From Pieris napi (taxonomy: Eukaryota > Arthropoda > Insecta > Lepidoptera > Pieridae): 64,000 nt of DNA. The stretch is from the NCBI RefSeq assembly GCF_905475465.1, contig NC_062247.1, positions 12,028,001 to 12,092,000 on the forward strand, in the 5' to 3' direction. Both the position numbers and the translations under genes were made by a program. Each line of letters starts with the position of its first letter. Within the stretch, counting starts at the first letter, position 1. Under the pieces are notes generated by a model that made no database searches, was not told where the DNA came from, and saw only the letters and a program-made list of their open reading frames with translations. Below, piece by piece: positions 1 to 12,150 of this stretch.

Positions 1-1945
1 ATCGTGTTGCGTCTACAATAATCCTATGCATATCCCACCTTAATCTCATCAATTCGAGGCACGTCCGATGTTTATTAACATATCGACCATAAAACCGTTG
101 TGTACCGATTTTTAGCAGACGGATTTTCAACGCCAATTTTTGAGTTAGTCGTTTTTTGACGTAAACCTACCGGAGTATATACTTCGATTGATTTAGTTTA
201 ATAAGATATAGGTATCCTAATAAAATTATAAAGAGTTGTCTCAATTCCACTATTTATCAAAAGCTCTGTCTATGAAAAGAAATATTTCTATAATTTAAAA
301 ACTTTATTTTTTTTATTAATTTGGTTTTATATGCCTGAATAAGACAATAATAATTAAATAATTTGTCTTTTTTATGGTGGTAGATATTAGACGATAAAAG
401 ATTGAGACAGTATAAAATTTATAATTTTTTTAGATTTCAGAAACGGCATGAGGTTAATGCAACAAAATCTTTTACGACTTTTGTTGAATGCCCATAATAA
501 TTTATAAATTTACGATTCAAGAAAATTTTTGTACCGAGCTTTAAGCTAAAATCTATTTACGATACAATATTTTACTACAGTCATAAAATGTTACCTATTA
601 ATTTTTACGTAGAGTCGAAAGAAAATGTCGAACAAATAGAGAAATGTAAATAAAAATAAGCAGACCGATCTCAGTATGAATAACCGAGCGATGTGATTTC
701 AATGTTGATATACGTGTTTGTTTAGCTATTCCAAGACTGGATTCCACTGAATCGATGCAAGTCCTTTCATATCTGCAAACACGACAAAATGAAAATAAAT
801 AAAAGCCCCAACATTTTCACACAAAGTGAAATAAAGCCCCAGCGAAGCGGAAGAGGGGACAAAAGATTAATTGAAAATCGATGGGACAGGGGTACAGAAA
901 TAAAATAATAGAACACCTTGCTAATCTATCATAACCAGTCATATTTTCATCTACTATTCGTATTTTTCGCAAACAATTGTATGGAGAAAATACCCGTAAC
1001 GAAATACAAAATTGTTTCCAAATCCAACAATTCTTTAATCAATGGATCGAACCTTTTAGAAATAATTGTTACATTTTCCATTGTTAACTATTTACTTTGT
1101 AAGGTACTCGGGAATTAATTAATCAATACACAATAAAACAATTGTTCAATTTTTAATTACCCCTAATCTGATACAAAACCACTGAAAAGGATACGCAGGG
1201 CGTACTAAATCAAAACAAACTTTGGACAGGATCCCTTTAGTAACTTTCTAAATAACGGGAACAATCTTTTTCATTAAAAATCTCCTGATTATTAGGGTCG
1301 GGAAAGCGCCTCCAGAAAGACGCCGAGTTTTGCGAGGTCAAAGTTGGGAATGTTAACAGATAATTACTGGTAAGTTTTAGTAAGCACGAGACATTTAGCA
1401 GATGCTTTATTCGGTGAGCGGCCGCGAGCGCTCTCTGAATGCTAATGAGATCCATGTGCAAACAAATATAAACTTTTATATAAAGACATAGGTTGTAATT
1501 TTGGCTGGATTACACTCGGGTCGGCGGGTCGCCGTTAACACATTCGAGTTCGTGTCTAAAGTTAATTAGATTAGGTTTCAACAATCACGGAAATATTACA
1601 ATTCATATTTTTGTGATAACAATTGTTAAGCTTACTGGGATGATTTTAAACATCTGTGGACAATGTTATCTGGTAATTTTTTTTTTTATTATTTTATAAA
1701 GAGAAAAGAGTAAACACATATTTTATAAATTTACATAATATTATTGTATGATATTGACTTATCGTAATCGTCATTTGTTTACAAAATCAACATAATAATA
1801 CGCTAATAACATATTGGTACTGCGGAACTATATTAACATAATATGGACTCTTTGAAAGGCTTAAACAGTATTTTAAATTTTAGAGATATGTTTTATCTAT
1901 TAAATTCTTAATTTCACCAACATCACCTTGAGGGCTGGAAGTCTT
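1..1945. other. AT-rich stretch, no gene recognised
   Basis: No repeat family or gene was recognised here. Short GC-richer patches at about 1,300-1,450 and 1,500-1,560 stand out, but they carry only short ORFs with no family resemblance and no convincing paired splice sites. Confidence 0.6.
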
Positions 1946-1949
1946 CCGA

Positions 1950-2165
1950 CAGTCCGTTTCACAAGGCATTTTCTTTTACGAACTGTGAAATCGACTCCCG
2001 GCGGGGGTCTTCCCTAAGAGATACGACCTCCAAATGTTCAAAATTCGAGTATACACCTCCCTCAAAGGCCGGCAACGCACCCACTAAAAATGGGTGTCTA
2101 TATGCTGCGATAACAGCCCTTTTTGGGCGTCGCGCAGGCCTGTTTGCCCCCTATTATATTTAAAA
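1950..2165 (+). mobile_element. 3' end of a jockey-like LINE, 5'-truncated
   Basis: The plus strand encodes the typical C-terminus of a jockey-superfamily reverse transcriptase ORF: LPAGVFPKRYDLQMFK followed by a KGRQRT-type end, with one frameshift just upstream in the FLLRT...RLPAG part. After the coding tail comes the usual short lepidopteran 3' region, in which the sequence around the Gly-Arg-Gln codons reads ggccggcaacgcac and the end reads toward tgtttgcccc. Only about 215 bp survive, so this is a dead 5'-truncated copy. It is a different, better-preserved lineage from the related fragments at 3.6, 7.9, 10.6, 43.7 and 52.3 kb. The LINE clade is inferred from the motif alone. Confidence 0.75.
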
Positions 2166-2169
2166 AAAA

Positions 2170-2850
2170 CTTACTGTATATAATATAGCAGATGTGCAAT
2201 TATTAAAGCCATTTCTGTTTACTTAAAAATGCTTGTTGTTTAATATATCTTAATTTCAAAGCTAATCTAACTCATGTATGTTTGAATAGACTCCAAATAT
2301 CTGCCCATAATATTTTCACACAAGCAACGTCCGTTAACAACTAGAGCCTGAAATCTAGCATAAATATTAGACTATTCTAAGCAATCTACGTGAGTTGTAG
2401 CCTTCCTTCCGTACGTCATGGTCCAATTAATTCGCACGGAAACGGATATATCAACACGCAAATGACTTCATACAACTCAACAAGCATCAACTGCCTTGCT
2501 GAAGGTAATGCGGGAATAATGAAGATATGAATATTTTAGTGTTTCAAAATCTTCTGAAATTCTATGATATGTTTTCTCTTCAATTTCAATCAATGTGCAT
2601 ATTATGACGTATTTGTCTGTACTTTTTTAAAGCGGTAAATTATTTAAAGATCTAGATTTGTAAAGTGTGGTCCAGTTTATATGAATTAGGACAGTAGACA
2701 TTCTGAAGACGTGTAACAGGGTATGGGGACACATGTCAGTATATATTTTGATATTTTTAAGGCAAGTACGTTATCAGAGTGTTGTACCTACGGGAATCAA
2801 ATTTAGGACCCGTAAATTCTGACGTAGTGTATTAACTATTTTATTTAATA
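2170..2850. other. AT-rich stretch, nothing recognised
   Basis: There is no ORF, repeat or RNA gene that I can support between the LINE end and the next repeat. Confidence 0.5.
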
Positions 2851-3200
2851 ACTAGCTGACCCGGCAAACGTGAGCTATACACGTATATTATTTCTAGGAA
2901 ACAGTTTTTTAGTTCAATAAAAATAATTACCTACTATAATAAAAAATAGGATTTGATCGTAGAGGGGTGAAATTTTTCCAATGCTGTATCATAAAAAAAT
3001 AAAAACAAAAGACTGTCTAAAAAATAAAAATAAATTTTTTGGGGTGGACACTTATCACATAGGGGTTTGAAAGATAGATAGTAGCCGATTTTCAGGCTTA
3101 CTGAATATGCATAAAAAATTTCATAAGAATCGGTCGAGCCATTTCGGAGGAGTATGGAAAGAACATTGTGACACGAGAACTTTATATACCTATTAGATAA
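2851..3200 (+). mobile_element. Dispersed repeat starting ACTAGCTGACCCGGCAAAC (copy 1)
   Basis: This 350 bp copy starts actagctgacccggcaaacg and ends in a conserved block reading cggtcgagccatttcggagg, then gtgacacgagaac and a tatacctattagat tail. Two other copies occur in the window, at 42,832-43,192 (same strand) and 12,151-12,490 (opposite strand). All three share both ends. The gtcgagcc(g)tttcggagga block and the short TATAT-rich tail are typical of non-autonomous or truncated LINE-derived repeats in Lepidoptera (perhaps RTE-related), but class assignment is inference. It has no coding capacity. Confidence 0.8.
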
Positions 3201-3575
3201 TGAAAATCGTCTCTTTTTTAATGAATATAGTCTTATTACATTACCATATTTTGTATTACCATCTCACTACTTACAACTAAGTTTCCATTCATTTTTGTCC
3301 AAGTTTAATGAATTCTATAGGCAGCGGAAGGACCGCCGCGTCGATTGCATTATGCAGTAAGCTCATGCACTGCATTCAAAGATGACTGATTACGTAATAA
3401 TTGCCGTTAGGCACATGATTATTGAACTATTGACCTGTTTTGAACGCGAGCATTGATTTTCCATGTTTGAACTAACTCGGACAATTTATTTAAAGCTGTA
3501 AATACTATATTTACGCTATCACAGCGTCCACAAACAACAACTAAAGTGAAAACGAACATCGCGGCTATATCTTCC
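3200..3575. other. AT-rich stretch, nothing recognised
   Basis: No gene or repeat family was recognised in this stretch. Confidence 0.5.
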
Positions 3576-3579
3576 TGCT

Positions 3580-3770
3580 AAGGCGCACCGCTATGTGAAA
3601 CCAACTGCCATCTGAAGTATTTCGTAACCAATTCGACTTAGGTTCTTCAAGAAAAGAGCGTACGAATTTTTAAAAGGCTGACAATGCATTCGCGAGCCGA
3701 TTGAGTGTCCATGGGCGGTATTACTAAACATCAGGTAAGCCTACTGCCCGTTGGCTCTTGTTCTATAAAA
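3580..3770 (+). mobile_element. Jockey-like LINE 3' end, degenerate
   Basis: The DNA matches, copy to copy, the LINE tail at 43.7 kb: gaagtatttcgtaaccaatt, then cgacttaggttcttcaag and aaaagagcgtac. This is the coding tail whose intact form reads LP.EVF.NQFDLGSFKKRAY. It is followed by the family 3' region (cgcgagcc...catgggcggt...cccgtt). It is 5'-truncated and has lost its reading frame. Confidence 0.75.
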
Positions 3771-3774
3771 TTGT

Positions 3775-5050
3775 TATGTCAGCATGATATTTAATCAAAT
3801 CAAGTTATTGAAAGTTACAGAAAGAAAAAAATAGTAAGATAGTTACGACTCGCGTTCTATGACCAAAGATTATCTATAAAAGATTTAAATGAAATAATCC
3901 TAGATAATTTGAGACAGCCAGATGTGCATGTGTTAATCCAATTGCCAATGTTCAGCATCAGTTTCGCCGCCCATCTATGTACTCGGGAACATTATAAGAG
4001 TACAAAAACAGATCGCCTGGTATTTTTCACTCGGCAAAGCTTTAGTTGTAAATCACAAGCCACTCGCAACGCTTATGGGAGCGTGGTTTATTTTAAAATG
4101 TAAACTTTTCAACAATAACACTAGTTTCGTATTTGTAAATCGGTATATTATGTCTGCATTGGCTAGGGTTGTACTAAACCTATTTTAGTTATTGGCTAAG
4201 TTTACGAAGTATTTTGGACCGATATTAAAAATGTACGAAATGTAATGTACCTAATCACGTTTGTACTAAAATTACTTTCATCACAAATAACGTTGTTTTG
4301 TTTGGTTATTCTTAAAATGTTGCTTACAAACAATATCGAAGCAAATCTAATCGGAAAAACGCTTTCCTTGAGCCAATAATTGAGTAATAACCATTACGGA
4401 ATAAGGATAATAAAGTAAGACAAAGTTAGAACAAATGAAACTTTCCTAAAATCACATCCGGCGAACCGTTTTCGCGCCTCTGTCTAAATAAAGTTGAACA
4501 ACTGTTATTTCTAAGAATAAAACTGCAACGTTTTAAACAATTTTTAACCAACTCAAAAAACATGAAGAGGTTATTTTATTAACAAAAGCTTGCGTTCGGC
4601 ACACTAATACATTTGTAGATAAGAAATATATACTTCATTTAAAGTGACACTTATAGGCAAACATAACAAATACGAAGAGAAAAGAAATACATCGACTTAT
4701 AAATTATAAAAACTAAAGGAAAATCTGAAAATAATGTGAGGGGAGAACAACGGATATCCAGACCGTATTTCGTTTATAAAGCTCAATCAGGATATCAGTG
4801 AGTTTTGGCCAAAATACGTTCTTCTGAAAGGGTGATATGCCTATCAAAAGGAATGACGATTCTAAATATACCCACATATATGTTAGACTTTTTGTAGTCT
4901 TAACATCGCCATCCAAACAATCACTTATTGACATCACAAATATACTAAGTTTGATTTATACTGATAGGATATGCAATTCAAATTATAACAGGAGAAATTT
5001 TAATATGAAAAGCGTAAATCATAAAGCCTATATTAAATTTAAAAAAAAAC
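3775..5050. other. AT-rich stretch, nothing recognised
   Basis: Small ORFs here (for example 3,909-4,103) have no recognisable domain and the composition of surrounding noncoding DNA. Confidence 0.5.
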
Positions 5051-5051
5051 A

Positions 5052-5236
5052 TCAGATTTCTTTAACTGTTTCAGGATCATTTGTCAATCTAATAGTGCCT
5101 GTGCCTGACACACGCTGTCGACTTTACCGTTCGAGCGAATGTTAAATAGAAAGAAAGTCCATTGGTGCACAGATGGGTATCGAACCTACGACGTCTGAGA
5201 TGAGTCGCGCGCTAAACCCACTAGGCCAACACTGCA
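5052..5236 (-). mobile_element. tRNA-derived SINE (internal deletion)
   Basis: On the minus strand the head starts gcagtgttggcctagtgggt, with an A-box-like TGGCCTAGTGG and a B-box-like GGTTCGA segment (here diverged), followed by the family body. About 45 bp of the middle (the block with cttgccttagacccaaaaag in full copies) is missing. The tail ends near caaatgatcctgaaacag. It belongs to the same family as the copies at 13.8, 14.5, 18.1, 30.4, 32.1, 35.2, 45.9, 51.5, 54.3 and 61.5 kb. Confidence 0.85.
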
Positions 5237-5244
5237 CTTCTGCA

Positions 5245-6480
5245 ATAAAGCCTATATAGCAAATTAAATATGCATATAAATATACAGAATAAATCAAAAC
5301 TTTCGTACGTGAAACAGTGCAAGGGCATTAAATTTTAATTTGCTTATGACAACCTCCGCCTTTTGTTACTTATAAACTTTAAATAGTGGGAAATGTGCGG
5401 CTTTTATCTCGCTTTGTCATATCTTGTTCAACATTTCTTTGAAGTTACCACGTCACATCTGCATTAAATTTTGCTTTATTCAAAACTGTTTTAGAGTAAG
5501 ACGTACAGTTACTGTTTTAAAGATGTTTTTATCAAACATGTGTACGGAAAATAGAATCAAAACTTGATTATGTTTGTATTATTTTTAAATAAATGACAAT
5601 ATGAATTGTCCCTTTTGGGTTATATTTCAAAAAGAACATTAAAATGTGCTTCATGCATATCATAAATTTCAAAGGCCATTTACAATAAATTATCGATATT
5701 AATAAGTAAGGTTAAGGGTTGGAAATAATGGCGGGACCATTCATCGTCCGATAAATTGTTAGAGACACTGTATTGAGATTACGTGCTTCAATATCCGGAG
5801 TCCCTCATACAACGATTCGCTCGACTAGTTGGTCGATTAATCCATAAACTTATGTTAAAATGTTTAAACTTTTCTGTTTGGCACTGTCGAGTTTTATGAT
5901 ACAGTATCATCTGCTCCCTTAGTCTGTAAACTTAATATATGATTCTTCTAGAAAGTTAACTATTGCCACTAAAATGACCTTATTTTAAGGACGAAGCCCG
6001 ATTTTTATATAGTTTAATATCACAACGGTATCGCTATCGTTATTGAATTAATAATTAAATTTAAAAACATAAACATTCCAGGCCCTTGTCGGAATCACCA
6101 CTACCACTTTAACCAAAAGATTGCCTGATTATCATTCTTTAATATTTTTTTCAAAATAACAAACATACATAAAATTGTGACTTTCCTTTTCATTCAGGTT
6201 AAATAGGCAAAGAGTGGTCCATGAGTTTCCAAATTAACTGTATAAAGCCTTAAGAAAACATGGTGTCATCTTGCCGGAAAATTACGATCCATTAAACAGG
6301 GGTGCTAGTAATTTGTATTCGGTTTCATAACTTATTGATGTCAGGAATTTTCTTTTATTATATAAACTAAATCGACTAGAAAACTTCGTTACGGATTGTT
6401 TTTGTAACACTTAATAATAAATAGAAAATGTGCTATATTTATAATTACGTCTGATGATTATTTTATACAATAATAAATAA
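5245..6480. other. AT-rich stretch, nothing recognised
   Basis: No gene, RNA or repeat could be supported in this stretch. Confidence 0.5.
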
Positions 6481-6483
6481 ATT

Positions 6484-6670
6484 ATATTTGACACAATAAG
6501 GTGGAAATGGCCACCAGGGTAAAGAAAGAAAGGTCGTCCTCTTGCACGGTGAGAAGACGAGCTTAAAAAAGTTGGTGGAGAAGATTATGTGAAAAATGCT
6601 CAAGATAGAGAAAGATGGAGCCAATTGGAGGAAGCCTCTACTATAAGAGGTCATTGAAAAACAATTTATT
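6484..6670 (+). pseudogene. RTE-type LINE ORF2 C-terminal remnant
   Basis: From about 6,523 the plus strand reads RKKGRPLAR, a TGA stop at 6,550-6,552, then EDELKKVGGEDYVKNAQDRE and RWSQLEEASTIRGH, ending at a TGA at 6,655-6,657. This is the characteristic tail of RTE-clade reverse transcriptase proteins (GRPxxRW.D.L...GG..W...AQDR..W..LEEA). The stop replaces the Trp of the RW motif (TGG to TGA). Only about 45 codons remain and the 5' end is lost, so it is an inactive truncated insertion. The downstream AT-rich run may be its 3' tail. Confidence 0.8.
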
Positions 6671-6674
6671 TTGA

Positions 6675-7615
6675 ATTTATTTATTTCTAATTATTTTCTG
6701 TATAAAAATTTAAGAGTAAAAAATTATAATTTATTTATTTTTGTAAAAATGGATAAACGTTTTTAATAAATGGCCAAATTAATTAATTAAATTACATATT
6801 CAGTAACTTGATAAGTTAAAGTACTTGTATAATGACAGCGGTGTATATTGTAATAGGATAGAATACGGATCCCGATGACCCTATCAAGTGCTCACGCAAA
6901 CAATATTGGGCGTTGAAGGATCAAATTAACATTCCTCAGTCGATTTAACAGATTAACACCAATCTCACTAACGCAGGTATTCGGCGAACGCGACCAAACT
7001 GCAAAACTGAGAAACAGACCTCAACACTTAATCCTAACTAAACTATTACACTACATAAATTTATTCAGCACAGATCGCTAATACATCAGATAAACTTCGT
7101 CTTCAACAATGCGATAGGACACGGAGTACACGCGAATTTCGACCTTATTGGCATCGATGAAGTTAAAGTATACATTGTCAGTGGGTTGGACGAAAACTTT
7201 AAACTGTCAGCCTCATTACTAAGTTGACTGGGACTTGCCACGGATCGCAAACTGTGCTTTGATCTTTATAGCGTCTAATTAATTGCTCTAGGAAAGATTA
7301 ACTGTATTGACAGGTAACGATGTACAAGAACTTATAATGTAATTATCGTTGCGTGCGGATAACGAATTTGGGGTTTATTAGCGTTTAATTATAAGTTATT
7401 GTTCTCATAGTGGCTTGTGTTACGAACTTTATCTCCAGCCCTTGAGGCAATTATTGGTTAATTATTAAGTATTAATCAATGAAATAAATACATTAACAAA
7501 ATGATCGACGAAGATGTAAATTTGAAGAAAGACCCATAAAATATACGGACCAAGACTAAAAATCAAATTCGGCCCCAAATGCCTCTGCATCTTCTACCGC
7601 ATTAATCACGAAGAG
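6675..7615. other. AT-rich stretch, nothing recognised
   Basis: No feature was recognised in this stretch. Confidence 0.5.
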
Positions 7616-7619
7616 TGTT

Positions 7620-8065
7620 CAGAGAAGTTGTTCGGATTAATACCTGCAGCTGAGTTTTAGTTTTTTTTGTTACATTGAATATGACACTATAACAGTAAGT
7701 ATAAAAGTTATATTTATGGACATCCCTAGTAGTAAAAGCCTCCTCCAATGTATTCCACAATTTTCTTTTTTGTGTTTTCTCCAGCTATCTCTCGCTTGCT
7801 GCCATCGAAATTTTGTCTGTTTAGCACAATACTCCAAGTACCAAACATAAACTGATCAATTGCTAATATACGCTTATGATATCACATATTCCACAACAGA
7901 GCTGTTAAGGCAGTTTTTGCCTCGCACCACCACTTTGATGAGAGCGTACCAATTGTTAAAAGGCCGGCAACGCATTAGCGAGCCCTCTGGCAATGTAAGT
8001 GTCTATCACTAAACATCAGATGAGCCTCCTGAACATTAGCCCTTTGTTATATAAAGAAAAAAATG
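7620..8065 (+). mobile_element. Broken jockey-like LINE 3' end, interrupted
   Basis: Two blocks match the LINE copy at 43,709-43,963 in the same order: 7,626-7,660 (gttcggattaatacctgcag then ctgagttt) and 7,908-8,060 (aaggcagtttttgcc, gagcgtaccaattgttaaaa, ggccggcaacgcattagcg). In the 43.7 kb copy they lie about 85 bp apart; here 250 bp of unrelated sequence intervenes, and the stretch encoding the LP.EVF.NQFDLG block is deleted. This indicates an insertion plus deletion in an old copy. Confidence 0.65.
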
Positions 8066-8069
8066 TAGC

Positions 8070-8715
8070 GGATAAAATATAGCAAGATCAAGAAGTGAAT
8101 TCCTCGTTGTGATGAGAAATCTTGAGCTTATACACAGCTACTATATCATTAGAAGTTACCTTGACGAACTGTTTTCTTAACTTTTTCTGATAGTTACCAA
8201 GATAAAACGCAGTTAAGTGTGCTTGAACTAACAGATAAGAACATTGTCGTAAATAAACTTGTGTGAAATAAAGAACACGCAACACCATTTATTTACTTAG
8301 TTTCATAGTTTCTTTCTATTTTCTATGTTAAATGCATCCAGCTTAGTCAATGTTAATTATATTAAGTTAAATTAAACACGACCAAGACAAGATGTATTTA
8401 CAGGCTAATTATATTTTCCCTATATATCGAAGTCATGTTAAAAGCCAGATACAAGGTGTAAGAGGTCTATATGCGACCTAACTAAATTTGGATCTTAGTT
8501 ATTCCGACGCCTTGCCATGCTTGTTCTTCATCTTACGAGCAATTAGAATTAGTAACTAACACTGATCCTATTTTATTTTAATTGTACTTGCGTTTTAACT
8601 GTTACACTTTCAGGTAACTGTATTAGAAGATGCATTGCCTTGTAAAATTGCAAAATAACAAAATTTATTTTGCTTTTTGCTTATTGCATCTCCTTACAAA
8701 CATTGCGTAAAATAA
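8070..8715. other. AT-rich stretch, nothing recognised
   Basis: No feature was recognised in this stretch. Confidence 0.5.
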
Positions 8716-8719
8716 AAAA

Positions 8720-8905
8720 CTTGGCGATTAAAAACAGTGGCGGTGAGTTTATTGCCAGTTCTTCTTTTCCGTTCTACGCCTTTGATTTGAGAACTGGCAG
8801 TAAATGTAAAATTAGAAGCATTTCATATATATTTATTTTTTGTCGTCCATAAGTGTACATTGTGTTACCTATATGAATAAATGATTTTTGAATTTTTTGA
8901 ATATC
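8720..8905 (+). mobile_element. LINE 3'-end repeat (ttgccagttcttctt...gaactggcag type)
   Basis: The core reads tattgccagttcttcttttc, cgttctacgcctttgatttg and agaactggcagtaaatg, ending gaataaatgatttttgaatt. The same block in reverse orientation lies at 21,400-21,500. The AATAAA and short A/T-rich tail mark the 3' end of a LINE-type retrocopy, a very common family in Lepidoptera from memory. The paired ccagttct / agaactgg segments give the RNA a stem-loop. Confidence 0.7.
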
Positions 8906-9238
8906 AAATATTTATGGTAAAATTGTTTATGCAAAAACAATTAATATTGTATTTTTAATAGAGACATAAAAGTAATAGTCAAATGGAATAGACCTATCGT
9001 GGTGCAAAATAACAAAAATAACGTCAGGTGTGCACTTGTGCTCGTAAAGGCAATACATTAATTTTGTATAGTGCACCGCACCCGTCACGAAATATAAGCA
9101 CTTGTAAATGAAAATATGTAAATAAAATGGAAAATATTAAAGCTTTTTACAAACTTTTTTAACTGTTTTAGTTTGGGTAAGTTAAATCGAGAGATGTGTT
9201 CACATGTATTTTAATAAGTATGTACGAATTTTATTATT

Positions 9239-9502
9239 GAAGTTATACTTCTTTTTTTATATTTTTACGATGCGCGCGCACACCGTCACAAAAAACTGAC
9301 ACCCTGACATCGGCATTAAAAATGTCCATTTCATTTTATGAAGAAATAATTTATTTGTGATATTTAGATAAACTTTATTTAAGTAGATAATGCGTTATAA
9401 TAAAACTTTCAATGTATGAAATACCTTTTTTCTATTTTAAAAAGATTTTTATCTTGTTACGCCAAAGAAGTATAACTTCTAACGCGTGTACATAAGTACA
9501 CG
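9239..9502. mobile_element. MITE with 16-bp perfect terminal repeats (copy 1)
   Basis: GAAGTTATACTTCTTT at 9,239-9,254 is matched exactly by its reverse complement at 9,464-9,479. Immediately outside the right repeat is a small hairpin, gcgtgtac-ataa-gtacacgc (about 9,483-9,502). A second copy with the same end architecture lies at 23,066-23,490. The interior (tgcgcgcgcacaccgtcac) is noncoding. Superfamily is not assignable; no clear target duplication was seen. Confidence 0.7.
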
Positions 9503-9504
9503 CC

Positions 9505-10080
9505 TATGTTTTTATTAAACTAGAACGTCGAATTTATAAATAAATAAACACTACATAGTGCCAATACGAGTATGTGATGTTTTTAAACGTGGATCATAGA
9601 TACGGAAGTAGTCGGACTGGGATTGTCTTCTAGCTGAAAAAACTGTCATACAAATGTATTTTACGCATGATTGAACAGGGGTCGAGTATTCGCCTTAATG
9701 AAAATCTTCAATACTACGAAATGAGGGCCCGGTGATATTAATTTCTTAGCTCTAGCAATTTTATATATAGTTTAGTTGAAAACGTGACCAATGCTAAATC
9801 TTATATTGAAATTGTTTGACAAATAGTATGCAGATAAAATAAATCACGTGTTCATATAGCGCAATCAAAGAGAGAAAGAAAAAAACTAAATCTCTAGTCA
9901 TATATAATATATATATCATGAAGGCCAGTAACATCCAAATGGGACGTGGCACAGACATATTTTTGCGTCTGAATAAATATCGATTTATGCTTTTAGGAAG
10001 TGTAGGTTTCTTTAGGATAGTTTCTTCGTCGAAAGGTTTAGTTAAGAAATATTTTGTCTGTGTGTATAAAAAACTTCATT
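9505..10080. other. AT-rich stretch, nothing recognised
   Basis: No gene was recognised; a short TA-rich microsatellite-like run lies near 9,902-9,917. Confidence 0.5.
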
Positions 10081-10087
10081 GATTCAT

Positions 10088-10134
10088 AGTCAGTGTTCAT
10101 AGATACGTTATCTACGTATCTATGAACACTGACT
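10088..10134. repeat. Perfect hairpin, 21-bp stem and 5-base loop
   Basis: Positions 10,088-10,108 are the exact reverse complement of 10,114-10,134 (core cagtgttcatagatacg), separated by tatct. The stem is too short for a typical microRNA precursor and has no bulges. Confidence 0.9.
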
Positions 10135-10139
10135 GTGAT

Positions 10140-10625
10140 ACACAATGACAATTGTCTAAATAGCGAAAGGATGAATTATCTTAAAATTTAAACAATACTC
10201 GAGTTAACATTTTGATAAACGAAACCTAATTTCCACCTGAATATTTTTTTCAAACATAAATTAAACCTACATGAGATAAAACTTGTGAACAATTTCCAGA
10301 ATTATACTGCACTAAACCGATTATGTTCAAATTAATTTAGTTTATCGTTTATCCGTGACATTTAATAGGCAATTAACGGTTCTAAAACGCAACCCGGTAA
10401 CGTCCGCGATGGGCCTGTTAAGCCCACCGTATTCTATTACCTAACCAAACAATTGGGGCTACTGATAAGTAAGCGGCAGTAAGCAAATCTTGCTCGGTCG
10501 TTTTATTCACTAGTCGACTGACTATACCAATACCTACTACTACCTACCTACCTACTTATATCATATTTCCATTAAAGAAAGTTATACTGCGCGTATTTAT
10601 GGCGTTATTCATACAACTTCTATTT
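10140..10625. other. AT-rich stretch, nothing recognised
   Basis: No feature was recognised apart from a short (ctac)n-like run near 10,536-10,556. Confidence 0.5.
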
Positions 10626-10630
10626 TTTTT

Positions 10631-10895
10631 ATAGGCAAACGGGCAGTAGGCTCATCTGATGTTAAGTGATATAGCCGCCCGTGGACACTCTCAATGTCAG
10701 AGGGTTTGTGAGTGCGTTGCCAGCTTTTTGAAGAATTGGTATTGGTTCGCTCTTTTCATGAAGAACCCTAAGTCGAATTGGTTCGGAAATACTTCAGTGG
10801 GCAGCTAGTTCCACAAAGTGGTAGTCGTAGCAAAAAACTGCCTGGAAAAACGCTCAGTTGTGGAACGACGGACGTCGAGCTGATACGAGGTGGTA
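10631..10895 (-). mobile_element. Jockey-like LINE 3' end
   Basis: Read on the minus strand this carries the family's coding tail (ttccacaactgagcg, then a diverged PRTTTLWN.LP...EVFPNQFDLG-type segment, then aagagcg) and 3' region (ggcaacgcactcac, gggcggctatatcacttaac, cccgtttgcctata). It is 5'-truncated just past the ccacctcgt...gacgtccgtcg block, and frames are broken. Confidence 0.8.
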
Positions 10896-10899
10896 TGAA

Positions 10900-11310
10900 T
10901 ATGATTTTATATCATATGTAGTTGTGTATTCATAAATCATCATTTTCGCTACTTTACGATCAGGCAATCCGTCTTAAAGTTGAGATAATAGATAACGATT
11001 ATTATTTTCATCAACGTTTGCAAACAACAATTTAAAATACAAAAAATATTTTGCTTTGCACGTTATATTTGCTTTCGGTCAAGACTCTGTGCACCGGTCG
11101 TTGAGATCGACAAGGATCAGTGAAGCTCTCTCGTTGAACTAGCGTTTACCACTGTTTAAACTGAGCATCGTGCACGTGCGCTTGTAGTAGCGATTTTCAC
11201 CATAGGTGCAACTCAGTTTGAAATTTTTAGATTTTTAGACGTAGAATAGAATAGAAATTCGAAGATATAATTTAAAAATATTAAAAAGTTGTGCTCATGT
11301 GTGAATGTTA
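10900..11310. other. AT-rich stretch, nothing recognised
   Basis: No feature was recognised; a moderately GC-richer segment at 11,080-11,210 has no long ORF. Confidence 0.5.
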
Positions 11311-11313
11311 ATA

Positions 11314-11572
11314 GCTGCATCATGAGCATACCCCACATACAAACCTTCACGTACATACACTCACTTTTACACCATCACACAACACAGCCAAATTAGGTAC
11401 CGCGTAGTAAAATGTATTGAATAATAAATTGTTATTGCTTGTTTCCTTTTGTAAATTTTTGAACCTTTTTGTAGTTGAATATTATGTATTCCATCTTTGC
11501 TTATATTTTATTGTGATTGTTAGTTATTATAAATAATTTTTGTTAGCTGTAGGATTACGAAATAAATAAATC
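11314..11572 (+). mobile_element. LINE 3'-tail repeat ending gttagctgtaggattacgaa
   Basis: This copy starts around ctgcatcatgagca and ends gttagctgtaggattacgaa followed by ataaataaat. A second copy with the same start and end lies at 49,421-49,586. The AATAAA-bearing simple tail suggests the 3' end of a LINE. Confidence 0.65.
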
Positions 11573-11579
11573 GTATTAT

Positions 11580-12150
11580 GTACTTAATACTGATACCTAT
11601 TTGTTTTTGGGTATTGAAAGCTATAGGCTACAGCTTTAATAATTAGGTATCAATTTTAAGTGACTTTTACGATACAAATAGTATCCAATGCGTCATTATC
11701 TAACCACTAATGAAATTGCTTTGCGAGGTTTATTAAGTATATTTTTGTTGGGTTTTAAAACTGAAGATATGAAAATGTTCCAAGTATATGAATACATACT
11801 CGATAACAATGTAAACTAAAAATAAAATCAATATGCTGATGTTTTTGTTATCTGCTTTATCAAATCATCAGCTTTCGAGCTTTGTTCCGATAACACTTCT
11901 GATAAGTGACAGAGTTACGTCGATTTCTACCTTTATCTCGTGATGGTAATTTGGCCAAATACCAGGTATTCTACTTTTAATCAATGTTTTTACATGACTA
12001 CTATTTTTGTAATAAAAACAACAACTTCGTCATTAGACATTATACCTGACTAGTTTAGACTATATATATTTTCACAATATTCAAAACAAAACTGCGTGAA
12101 TGCGACAGAAGATGTTATAAAATTATTGTAGTCTAACATAACAGTGTAAT
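11580..12150. other. AT-rich stretch, nothing recognised
   Basis: No feature was recognised in this stretch. Confidence 0.5.

Noticed and set aside
1237..1461. 74-codon minus-strand ORF near 1.3 kb as an exon
   Set aside because: The GC-richer patch is suggestive, but no matched acceptor and donor delimit it and the peptide has no recognisable domain.
10088..10134. microRNA precursor
   Set aside because: The stem is only 21 bp, perfectly paired, with a 5-base loop; animal microRNA precursors have longer, imperfect stems and larger loops.
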